DNA of 64,000 nt. Source: Viscum album (lineage: Eukaryota > Streptophyta > Magnoliopsida > Santalales > Viscaceae). Positions 11,519 to 21,959 of the stretch are shown here, in pieces. The notes beneath the pieces are model-generated. The model was not told the origin of the DNA, ran no database searches, and worked only from the letters and a program-made list of their open reading frames with translations. The first letter of the stretch is position 1, and the number at the start of each line of letters is the position of its first letter. Position numbers and translations under genes: made by a program. The stretch spans positions 1,650,360,062-1,650,424,061 of the forward strand of contig OY728121.1 in the NCBI GenBank assembly GCA_963277665.1, read 5' to 3'.

Positions 11519-14500
11519 GGTAACACCCAAGATATCATAGTACCATATCTCTTCAATGTAATTCAAAAACATGTGCTACACACATCACCGAGTTCGTGTG
11601 CACCACGACTTACCAAACTAGCCGTTCAAAACGATGTTCTGAATAGTATTAACTAAATTTTGAATTTTATATACTCCATATTATTCTATCATCCATACAG
11701 TGGGTTTCTTAGACTTAATATAATAACAAATTCAATTTTTCAGATAATGGAAGTGTTTTTCAGAAAATACAATTTTACCACCTTTTAAGGGAGAACCCTT
11801 TTTAAAATCCAATATTTGACACTTTTATATATACAATTTGACAAAATAAACTTCTTATTTATAATAGTTCTATAAAAATTTAGTTTAGATAAATTTTTGG
11901 TGTTTTTATTATATCTTTTATATTTCTGTTAATAGTTAAAAAAAATAATTTTAATTGAAAAAAACATTTTAATAAATTAATTTATATAGTTAAATTATTC
12001 ATCTGAATTTATTTATGTATAATTAGATTATATTTTTCCCATTTAATAAAATTAAGGTCCTTATAAGTAATTTCAAATTTAAATTTCACATAAACACATG
12101 TCAATCTTATGATAGTTTTAACATTTAAAAACCCTCTTTTCTTGTTTTTGATAACATGATGTAATTTTAATTTAATTATTGAAACTTCTATGTTTTTAAT
12201 TTTTTAAATTATAATTCATTTTTGAATTCAGAATATCAAAATTATCTTAGGGTGTATTTTTGGTATTTTTCTAAAAACATTCAATTTTTGATGAATAATG
12301 AAAAAACACTTCGTTATTGTTTAAAAATGACTTTTTATTTAAATATATATTTATTTTATTTAAATTTATTTTAAGTCAAAATAGATATATAATACCTATA
12401 TATGTTCAATATAATTCATTGTATTCATTTTATAATAAAATTAGATGTATAAAATTTTATTTAAAATTTTAACATCTTTTACATACCTTCTAGACACATC
12501 TGCAAATTTTCAAAAAACAGAGTTTTACTAATTTTGTGAATTGAATTACAAAAATACAAGAGACACGGTTGAAATTAGTATGTAAAATTTGGTTAAATAA
12601 GATGAATATAATTTTTATTAAATAATAGATTTTTACTTTTATTTACCACAATAAAAAATAAATAGACCAAATAAATGTAACAATTATATTACAATTGCCC
12701 TAACACATGTCCTCATTCTTTTGGATAAGTGTATTTCGACCAAAAAAAGTTTGTTAACAAAATATTATCATATTTTTTCACTTGGATAAGATTAGGATAT
12801 TTATTATTATTTTATTTAAAAAAGACTTAAAACTGTTAAATTCGATGTTTAATAACTAAACCATTTTTAATATAGGTTATACATAAGATAAATTTTTCAA
12901 TAAATATTCATTTGAAAGATAAAATTATTTCCTACATAATGTTTTTTTATTTATAATTTTTAGAGATAATATAATTAAATTTAATTATGTCACAATGATG
13001 ATGTAGTAATTACCTTATCAATGAATGATTACAATTATTGATTTTATAAATATTATAAAAAATATAAATTGAGGCTTATTATTCCATCCAGGAATATTAT
13101 AGGTTAATATGACATTTTGGGGTTGATTAAATTTTTTTTGAGGTGATAATGTTGTTAGGAATTTTACAGAAACAAAATACCAAATTGTGTCAAAATTGAC
13201 ATAAATAAGTTTTTAAAACAAATACTATATTTTTAATTAATATAATATTTCTAAAAATATAAGCGTTGGACAAAGTACATAGATAAGGTTAGATATTTCA
13301 TCAATGAGCCACTTGGGGTTCACTTTGATTTTTATTGAAATTTTATTAACCATTTCTTATACTAAAACAAGAATACAAGGAAAAAGATAAAATATTTAAC
13401 GAAGAGTTAAATCTAAAAGGCAAGGCTAATATGGCCACCTAAACCTATATAAAACCTATTTTTGTGTGTTTTTTGAACCATCCCCACCTAAGCCTATAAT
13501 TAAATCAATTTTTATCCACTATAAACCGAATATTATTGTATAATAACTTAATATTTTATGCTTTTCCTAATGCGACTCTCACCCTTCTTAAAAAGGGAAC
13601 TTCGCCTTCTCTCAAAATCACACTTCCAAATCCATTTGGAAAGGCCAACTCTTGAACAAATATCTTAAAAACTTCCCTAAATTCATTCTATTGTCCTTAC
13701 CTTTAAATAAAATCTATCATAAGGAGCCCTTTTGTTCAAATCAAAAGGAAACACCAAAATAAGATATAATTATTTTATCACCTCTTTCAATTATTTTTCT
13801 TCTTCCACTTTCTCTTTCTTTGTTATTTCCAAACCAAAATAATAACTACAGTAACTTCTACATACTCTTATGTAATTATAAATATGGCACAACCATACTC
13901 ATTATTCTATCCATATTATGAATGATAATGTCACCATGCGTGCGTACGTAGAGGTTACCGTCTCAAATCCGTGGTGTAATTTTTTATTAAACACTATGTT
14001 ACATGGATTGATATAATGATGAGTAAAATGTATATAAATAATGAAAAAAATGTTAATTTTTCTGTACAATTTATATAACATCATATTTCACACCTTTTAA
14101 TAATTAAATAAATGATATAATCACTCGTGTGTGCGTACGATTTACCGTTTAAACAACGCGATGAGATTCATTTCCACGTTCATCATTCAACAATATTATA
14201 AAAAAATATATTAACAATAAGAATTTAATATATGACATAATAATACTACTAGAGAGATATATATATATATATATATATTTATTTATGTATGTATGTTTTT
14301 AGGTATTTAATTTCATATATATTATTCACTTACTTCTGTTCAATATGATATTAAAAAAGAAACAATGATTAAGTGTACGTATGGCCTACCGTCTCCATAA
14401 ACGGTGTTTTCCATTTCATATATCTATCTATTATACATATTTATATTTCAAATATATATTATATATAAATAATGTTTTATATTCTGAATGTATTTAAATA

Positions 14501-15585
14501 ATTATCTAAATGATATGATCAATAATAACAAGTTAAAACACATACATTAATGAAAGTGATTTTTACCTGAAATGATAATTTAACATGGAAATCATTATTA
14601 AATTGGTAGTATAAAGTCATAGATGAATAATGTATTATATAAAAAATATTAATATGGTTCATGTATAATTTAATAACATACTATGGTCATTATATAGAAG
14701 GTTAACCCTACCTGTAACCAAAGGAATGTGGATGGTAAGGTTATTTCCTCAATCTAATTATTTTACGAGACTGTTTAGGTGTAAGTATTTTCTGGGAAAT
14801 ATTTATAATCCATGTTAATGTTTCATAAAAGGAATTTCAAAATGATTTTTAAGGTACACATTAATGAAAAAATCATTTTAAATGTTTTAAATATTTATTC
14901 TTCAAAATATTTCTCATTAATGTCCATGTTTTTAAGTTTTTCTAATGATTTATTTATATGGACAATATTATATAAAATGTTAATTCCTTTAAAAAGTTTC
15001 AAAGTGGAATGGGAACCTTTTATTAAAAAATCAAATTTAAATGACAAAATTTATAAATGTGTTACTTGTAAATGATTTCAAAAAAAGGATGTTCCCCTCA
15101 AAAGGATTTATTGATCATTTTCAACTATGACAACATCCTTTATATGATAATATTCTTGATTAAAGTTGATTTATTATAATAAAATCATCCTTATTTTATG
15201 GAATGTGTTATGATATTTTTTATTGTGGATGTGATATTCTTATTCCCTTCATTTTTTGTGGTTGATTATTTACATTTCATATTCTAGTTTTAATACGAAT
15301 ATTTTTTTAATGTTTCATTATTTTCATATGAGGAATGCAATGGACATAGTAAGTGAAGAGTGGAGACTGTTATAGATCCTAGATGAATCAGTTGGTCTCA
15401 TGAGAAAATCTAGTGTCTTGGCACAATGCCTTGACAGAAATTTTATTTGTAGTCTTGGAACGAGGCCATGAATTTGTGGTATTGATGTCCGACATTAGGC
15501 ATCCCCTCATTTTGAAATTAATTATTAAATGTGATTATTCGACTAGTAGAATATCCATGCACATGTTTATATGGTAATTATTGAC
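11519..15585 (+). repeat. Plus-oriented gypsy LTR, missing only its distal end
   Basis: The reverse complement matches the Gypsy-2 5' LTR (57205-60327) and the last part matches its 3' LTR tail (16259-17085). The left edge GGTAACACCCAAG corresponds to the expected TGTAACACCCCAAG LTR terminus. The right edge at about 15585 matches Gypsy-2 LTR sequence some 380 bp in from the other terminus, so that much is missing. The implied full length is about 4.4 kb. It contains three copies of the GTACGTAC-type box and an AT dinucleotide run at 14251-14278. No plus-strand element body follows, so it is a solo or rearranged LTR. Confidence 0.75.
13921..14412 (+). repeat. Three GTACGTAC-type boxes in the plus-oriented LTR
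   Basis: Boxes near 13926-13980, 14114-14170 and 14366-14412 each pair a TGxGTACGTA-type core with a CTACCGTCTCxA-type arm. They are reverse complements of the boxes in Gypsy-4. Spacings are about 188 and 252 bp. Confidence 0.7.
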
Positions 15586-16258
15586 ATATATACTCCATAT
15601 TATTCTAGAATCCATATTATGTGTTTCTTAGACATAATATAAGAATAAATTAATTATTTTCAGACAAAATGAGTATTTTTAAAAAAATTCAATTTTACCA
15701 CATTTTAATGGCAAACACTTTTTATAACCAAAATTTTACAGTTTAATATATTCAATTTAATGAAGTTAAATTGTGTTTTTGAGCGGTACATAAAAATTTA
15801 GTTTGGATAATTTTTGGGTACATTGCTGATAACTTTCATATTTTGATGAATAGTGAAAAATACAACATTTTAATTGAATTTTTTTAATTGAAATAATTTA
15901 TAGTGTTAAACTATGAATTTGAATGATTTAAAAGTATAATTAGATTATATTTTTATCATTTAATATAATTTAGGTCATTATAAGTAATTTCATATTTAAA
16001 TTTGATAGAAAAACATGACTATATTTTGATAGTTTTTACTTTTTAAAAACACAATTTTTGGTTTTGACAACTGAAATTAATTTTAAATTAATCAATGAAA
16101 CTTTTTTTTTTGAATTTGGTAAAATTGAGATCATTTTTTAATTCAGAATATCAAAATTATCTTAGGGTGATTTTTTTTATTTTTCTGAAAACAATCAATT
16201 TTTGATGAATATTGAAAAAACTGTGTTTTTCATTAAAACCAACTTTTTATTTAAATAA
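15586..16258 (+). repeat. Left arm of LTR-tail palindrome
   Basis: Directly repeats the plus-oriented LTR tail seen at about 11672-12350 and 60399-61075. It is followed without a spacer by its own reverse complement. The centre is a perfect 28-bp palindrome at 16245-16272, made of TTTTATTTAAATAA and its reverse complement. Confidence 0.8.
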
Positions 16259-17085
16259 TTATTTAAATAAAATGTTTGTTTTAAACAATAATGTAGTGTT
16301 TTTCACTATTCTTTAAAAATTTAATGTTTTCAGAGAAATACCAAAAAAAATCGTAAGATAATTATTATATTCTGAATTAAAAAATGAATTCTATTTTAAA
16401 AAATTCAAAATAGAGAAGTTTCATTATTTAATTTAAAAATAATTCATGTTGTCAAAACCAAAAAATGGGGTTTTAAAAATTAAAAACAATCAAAAGATTG
16501 ACTTGTGTTTATGTCGAATTTAAATGTGAAATTACTTATTATGATGGAAATTTTATTAAATGATAAAAATATAATCTAATTATACTTCCAATCCAATATA
16601 ATGAATAATTTATCACTATAAATTATTTAGATTAAAAAATTTGTTTTCATTTAAAATGTAGTATTTTTAACAATTCATCAAAATATGAAAGTTATCCGAA
16701 ATGTACCAAAAATTTACCTTAACTAAATCGTTATGTCCATTTTCTAAAAAATAAATTATTTTCCTTAAATTGAATATATTAAAGTATCAAATATTTGTTT
16801 TAAAATGCGTTTTCCATTAAACGGTGGTAAAATTTATTTTTTTTTAAAATACTTCTTTCATCTGAAAAAATGTATATGCTCTTATATTATTTCTAGAAAA
16901 CAAAAAAATTTATTAAAAATTATATTGAGTATATAAAATTCAAAATTCAGTTAATACTATTTATAACTACTTTTCGAACGACTTGTTTGGTAAGACTTGG
17001 TGCCCTCAAACTCGGTATTGCGTGTAGCACATCTTATTAAATTACATTGAAGAGATAACGTAAAATAAAATCTTGGGGTGTTACA
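16259..17085 (-). repeat. Gypsy-2 3' LTR, terminal part (right arm of palindrome)
   Basis: Ends in CTTGGGGTGTTACA at 17085, the LTR terminus (minus-strand TGTAACACCCC), followed by the polypurine tract complement TTCTCCCC. It resembles the 3' part of the Gypsy-4 LTRs. The first part of the LTR is missing; in its place is the inverted tail 15586-16258. The 3' LTR of Gypsy-2 is therefore truncated. Confidence 0.8.
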
Positions 17086-17700
17086 TTCTCCCCAACTTCA
17101 ATAAATTGCGTCCTCAAAAATTGAAATTGATCTTTTAAAATAAAAGGTTACAAATAGAAAAATACCTCAGTGGAAAACCCACATTGGAAATTGGGTTAAT
17201 AAAATATTGTCTTATTAAGATGTAAAGGGAAATGAAAAAGTCACCACATATTTTGGGCTTCGAATAGGAGAACATTGGTGGAAATTATAGACACATAATT
17301 GGAGTAAAACCTAAATATTTATAGGGAGTGATTGGGGTCATCATTAAAAAATAAGTGTCGAATTGAGGGCCTCAAAGCCATCAATCTAAGAATATTTAAA
17401 ATATAATTGGTTCAAAAAAATATATGGTATTAGGATAACACGCTTTTTTGTTTTAAGTTCCCTTAACAAATTTTATATAATTAATTTCTTCATAGAATAA
17501 GAGAATAAAATATACTAGACATGTAGAGTTATATCCTTTAAATATTTTCTACCACAAACTATTCATTCCCTCCAAAAGACAATAGAACTCAAAAATACTC
17601 TATTTATTCTAATCATATAGTGTTCCAAAAATAATTAAATTATAATTCATTAGTCAGAATAATTAAAATAACTACATTATACAAACCCAGAAATCATGTA

Positions 17701-17820
17701 GGACAGTGGTAGGTGATGAACCCTTGTCACCCTTTGGTTGCGGGTTTAAGCTTCACTGCCTTTAAGAAAAGGATGATTTTTCGCCCGACCTCCTAGTTTT
17801 CCTTTTTATTAAAATCAAAA
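17701..17820 (+). repeat. Possible tRNA-derived SINE-like fragment
   Basis: GTGGTAGGTGATG (about 17706) and GGGTTTAAGCTT (17742-17753) resemble RNA polymerase III box A and box B, with spacing typical of SINEs. A TTTAAGAAAAGG and TTTTTCGCCC body and a T-rich end follow. It is more GC-rich than its surroundings. Target duplications are not obvious and the box B match is imperfect, so this is tentative. Confidence 0.3.
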
Positions 17821-18539
17821 AATAATATTAAGAAATATTTTATCCTTAAAAAATAGAATCCAATGTCCAACTTAATTCATTCCAACCATTATAATTATCT
17901 AAAATAGTTCTGTCCAAACTCATAGTCCATAATTTATAAGAAAGGTGAACACAATGATGATATTTTTTTCATGTAATGCCATATGAATACCTTCATCATA
18001 TATTATTTTAAAACATAGTACCACCCTAAATTTCCATAAAACCTTATTTATTTCATTCATGCTCCCATATTCCTTATAGAATACTTCATATAATCCTTAT
18101 ATAAATTTTTTTTTGTAAACTCCAACAATGATGGAATAAACAAACAATTAATTTGTTCAATGGTAGTCAATAATATACATTATACATTATCTTATTCAAT
18201 TATATCTTATTTCGAAATAAATGCCTCAGTATCAAGACCATAATAAAGTCCATCCTTCCTTTAACCATGTATTCTACAAAAAGGTTAACAGGTTATTCCC
18301 TCACTATTCTTGTTACCACACAATCTCAATACATTAATGAAATAGTACTAATGTACAATCCTTATATACACTATAATTATTATAACGAGTACATAATTGA
18401 AACAACACTCAAATGACATAATTATTTAATATCAACATAATAACACTAGTCATTACACTTCATCTGTGATAGTATCATAACTTGATTATTATCCAACAAC
18501 ATGATTTACATTATACTCTAATGATTGGGACATTGATTC

Positions 18540-18812
18540 ATGTAGAGTCCCAAATCCTTGTAGACGAATCATTTTACATTTAAAACCTTTTTCTTACCCT
18601 TGAAATCATGTACTTGGTGTCCTTTTTCTCCACACTAATAACAAACACTGATTCCCTTTAAACATTTACAAAGGTGATTATTTCCACAGATATCACATAA
18701 GGGAAAATCCTTCTTTCCCTTCATCCATTACTCAATCTTTCTCTCTACCATACTTTTCTTCTATGGAATCCATTCAAATCCATATGACTCAGATGATTAT
18801 ATAAGTATCTTA
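18540..18812 (-). pseudogene. Gypsy-2 gag, zinc-knuckle end (interrupted by CACTA)
   Basis: The minus strand reads SSESYGFEW, then KKDFPLCDICGNNHLCKCLKG, then ISVCY, a stop, and CGEKGHQVHDFKG. The last is a CCHC zinc knuckle whose second Cys-containing turn is broken by the stop. The order matches the Gypsy-4 gag (HQSYGFDNKRK, then FPLRSKCGKNHGGNCLKG), so this is the C-terminal part of the same kind of Gag. The rest of the gene continues at 33453-33718, on the far side of the CACTA insertion. Confidence 0.8.
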
Positions 18813-18825
18813 CACTACTGGAAAT
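18813..18825 (+). repeat. CACTA left terminal inverted repeat
   Basis: CACTACTGGAAAT, with the canonical CACTA start, preceded by TTA. Confidence 0.95.
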
Positions 18826-18829
18826 ATAA

Positions 18830-19215
18830 CCTATTCCCATGGTTTAAAACTGTGGATATAGCCCATAAAACCGTGGGTATAGGCTATACCCACAGTTTTA
18901 TGAACTGTGGGTTGTAGTGGTGTTGGCATTGCACTATACCCACCATTTTTAAAACCCCATGGGGGATATCCAATCGAAATTTTTTATTACCCATGGTTTT
19001 CTTAAACCGTGGGTATAAATCTATTCCCATGGTTTTCAGAATCGTGGGAATAGATTTTCACAGCTCGATAACATACCCACGGTTCAATGAGCCGTGGGTA
19101 TAGATGATAGCTGGAAAACTAATATACCCACGGTTTAATGAACTGCGGGTATAGATGATTATTGGGAAACTAATATACCCACAGTTCAATGAACCGTGGG
19201 AATAGATCCTTCTCC
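18830..19215. repeat. CACTA left subterminal repeat array
   Basis: About seven short hairpin-forming units of the form TATACCCACGGTT-spacer-AACCGTGGGTATAG. The last three have a period of about 63 bp, with a GATGAT-x-GGGAAACTAATA linker. In En/Spm elements such subterminal arrays bind the TNPA protein and are needed for excision; that role is inferred here from position and structure. Confidence 0.85.
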
Positions 19216-19224
19216 CAGACACAG

Positions 19225-19345
19225 CAGCTGCTACCCGCAGCCTCCGGCTTCCAGTGCAACCAGCTACTACAGCCTTCCTCCTGCTTCTAGTGCATCCAGC
19301 TGCCCGAAACCTTCCTGATTCCTGCTTCTAGTGCACCCATTAAAA
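19225..19345. repeat. Three-copy degenerate tandem repeat of 35-50 bp
   Basis: Units built around CCTxC-GxCTTCCAGTGCA/CTTCTAGTGCA-CCAGCT lie directly inside the left subterminal array. They are GC-richer than the surrounding DNA. No function is known. Confidence 0.6.
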
Positions 19346-19593
19346 CAAATAAGAATAGAATATCTGTTTGATTTGATACCATGAGGCATATTAGTATGAA
19401 TGAATAATTATTTAACAGCATTAAACCCCTCATTATGAATAATTTCCCGAAAAAACATAATGAATTTATTGGATAACCCATCATGATATTAAATACTATC
19501 AATGTTATGACAAAAATGTGCTACCAGAACCTCCTCTTTAAATTTACATGTAAATAAATTCATCAGGATACAATGAAAACTAATATTCTAGGA

Positions 19594-19953
19594 TTATGGA
19601 ACAAATTCTCTACACCCAGGGATCAGAATCAATCCATTCTTGAACATGAAGGGAAGGGGTACAACCCGTCTAGAATGTGAAAACATCAATAGTAAATTAA
19701 TTATGACCTTAATGTATTCTAGATAAAGTAAAACTAGATAAAAATCATGAATCAACTCCATCATTAACCAAAAAAAAGTACCTATCAAGTTTACAAGACA
19801 TTCTACCATTGACTGTATGCCTATTCCAAGTATAAATACCCACAGAAATTTGAACGCTAACAATGTTGAATTGAACAATACCCATAGATAAATCATGAGA
19901 GGCCAATCTATGAATATTAGTTTCAGTCCTCTCCTCAGGTCACATAGAATCAT
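19594..19953 (-). pseudogene. Exon-like minus-strand stretch, gene not identified
   Basis: A 119-residue open stretch reads on the minus strand, but another minus frame gives more protein-like composition (SHDLSMGIVQFN, VSVQISVGIYTWNRHTVNGR). It is followed by intron-like T-rich DNA and a further short coding-like piece. Given the captured host exons just upstream on the same strand, this may be another captured fragment. I do not recognise the family. Confidence 0.3.
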
Positions 19954-20157
19954 CCTCTATTTTACCCTTTTCATTTTATGTTTTCTCTCCCCTCCATAGG
20001 GATCCTAAATCATCTATATTTGAATCACTACCTCCATGAACAGGTTCCACTACAATATCCTAAAGTATACCACTTAAAGGAATATCCCTGGATGTAAGAG
20101 ATACGACAATAATCCTGTAATCTATGTTAACTTCTCCATTATTATCATTAACAACTA

Positions 20158-20436
20158 TCATTGTTTAAGATTTTGGGGGCCTCCACACCATCTACATAGG
20201 ATATAGATTGTAGTCCTTAAAAAGTGAGCTAACAACCTCTTTACCAGAGGGGGAATTATCCAAGAAGGATTTACCCAACATATGATAAGATGACCACCCC
20301 AATATGATAATTTATTAGATGGAGACAAGCTATGGAATCCACTGGTACCTCTATGTCCCAATTGAAATATACAATAAGAAAAGGAAGGGTAAAAACTATA
20401 TTGATATGTATATGTGAGAATATATAGAATACACAT
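20158..20436 (-). pseudogene. Exon-like minus-strand stretch, gene not identified
   Basis: The open 92-residue stretch has no family signature I recognise. An overlapping minus frame contains a hydrophilic run (GKSFLDNSPSGKEVVSSLFK) that looks like real coding sequence. It lies just downstream of the captured beta-galactosidase exons and could be part of the same capture or of a third gene. Confidence 0.3.
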
Positions 20437-20629
20437 ATCATACTTGAAACTATCTCTAGCAGTACCTGATCATGTCCTTCTTCAAGTTTTGTTCTGTTAA
20501 TTCTATATCACATTTGTTCTTGTATAGGGAGGCATGCAAGCAAATTATCACATATCAATTTTCGCCCTATAAAACAATCAAACTCAAACTAGGTTGACAT
20601 TCCAAAAACATCAGATTTGAGATAGTTCA

Positions 20630-21110
20630 CGATCATTATCATACAAGGGATAGTTTTGGGGAGAATTACCATCTATGAGTTGGAGTTTCACATCTATTTT
20701 TTCATTTTAATGGACTAAAGCTACCTCTATAATTGCATTCAAGGACACATTCATCATGAATGGAGCTATTCCTAGGACAGTACCTCCCAATTTCTTCTCC
20801 ATTAAACCAGGCCATGCCCATCCCCATTGAAACCATATCCAATCCAACCAGTTTATTTCTAGGAGGGAGATCCACAACTACCTGCAGTAGTAAAATTCAT
20901 CCCTAGAACATCACTTGAATGTGAATTCGCATCTTAAACAAATCAACAATCATAATTTCTTGACATCATCTCATGGGATTTAGGTCCTTGCCTTATACCA
21001 TGTAAGAGGCTGCTTGATTTCCACTGAAGTGTGCATCCAGTTGACTTTATTATCCCCTTCATTATAGATTTTCAAGTGTTCACCATGCAGTCCAATATAG
21101 AAATTCAAAT
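20630..21110 (-). pseudogene. Captured fragment of a GH35 beta-galactosidase gene (two exons)
   Basis: Plant beta-galactosidases hydrolyse terminal galactose from cell-wall polysaccharides. This is a C-terminal fragment outside the catalytic barrel. Exon 1 (about 21110-20992) reads NKVNWMHTSVEIKQPLTWYK, matching the family's NKVNW...QPLTWYK motif, and ends AAG|GC where GT is expected. An intron follows, ending in TGCAG. Exon 2 (20881 down to about 20630) reads VVVDLPPRNKLVGLDMVSMG, then MGMAWFNGEEIGRYCPR, then IHDECVLECNYRG, matching the conserved GLDM-MGKGxAWxNGEEIGRYWPR and ECxYRG motifs. It decays into ETPTHRW, a stop, and FSPKL, equivalent to EPTQRWYHVP. No catalytic residues are included and several stops are present, so no enzyme can be made. 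Strand and order match the transposase genes. Confidence 0.85.
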
Positions 21111-21419
21111 ATGGAGAGGTTAGTCATTACAAACATTGAAAGATGACTACAAAAATATGTGTGTGCACATCATAAAATATCACAAATTTGTAATTAGGTA
21201 TTAAATACCCCACAGAAATGAATACTAGAAAATTTCAGAATATGGTCACACCCACTAATCATTTCAAACGTACTACGATCTTGGGTGGATGTTTTAATAT
21301 TTATATCTCTATATGAAGAGGTTTATCAGTACTGGAGGATATGGCGATGATTGAAAAATAAAAAACAAATATTCTAAATCAGTACTAGAGAAATAGTCAT
21401 ACTACATACCTTTTATACA

Positions 21420-21665
21420 ATTCTACCAGCCCAACCATTTTGTATGGAACATTACAATAGTGTTGTCAATACTATTTCAAATGATGCTTGTCCTGAAAGA
21501 ATAAATCACATTAATTAAATTATAATTATACTATTTGATCATTAATTACAAGAGTATAAATGTTAATTTTAATCTAGAAAATAAGATGATATAGAAATTT
21601 CCCCATTTTCAATGCCATTGATGTAGGAAGATGAATCAGAATCACCTAAACTGGGGAATTAAACC
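21420..21665 (-). repeat. Second copy of captured-exon segment
   Basis: A direct repeat of 23052-23287 with clear divergence. Both contain a minus-strand exon-like piece starting CAG|GxCAAGCATCATT and a second piece (GDSDSSSYINGIE here, GDADSSSNINGIE in the other copy) preceded by TTTAG. Part of the captured host sequence was therefore duplicated within the transposon, or two related genes were captured. Confidence 0.75.
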
Positions 21666-21959
21666 TCAAAATTATAGATTCCATTTATGAAATCAATTAA
21701 AATGTAATTGGAAAATATTAAACATTAAATAAATCTAAATGAATTTTGAAAATTTTATTGAATGCAATGTATAAAATTTAGTAGCTGGTCTTTCAAATAG
21801 GCAGGGTAATAGAAATATAAATCATATCGAACTTGTGGGCCTTCTGATGAATGATCAAATTTTACCAATTCTCCAAGAGCTATGTTCAGTAAGGTAAAAT
21901 ATAGGAAATCTAGCTACTTACAGAACAGTTCCATCCTTGAATGGAAAAAGCAGAGTTAC

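Larger units (their letters stand above)
17086..18812 (-). mobile_element. Gypsy-2 internal region, left segment
   Basis: Begins with a TTCTCCCCAACTTC polypurine-tract complement and ends inside gag, where the CACTA element inserted. Only about 1.7 kb separates the 3' LTR from gag, and no RT, RNase H or integrase is recognisable, so nearly all of pol has been deleted. The stretch 17100-18500 shows no convincing gene apart from a possible SINE-like piece. Confidence 0.75.

Noticed and set aside
14812..15075. 87-residue plus-strand open frame
   Set aside because: It lies within an LTR copy; the corresponding part of 60328-64000 is not open, so no coding constraint is suggested.
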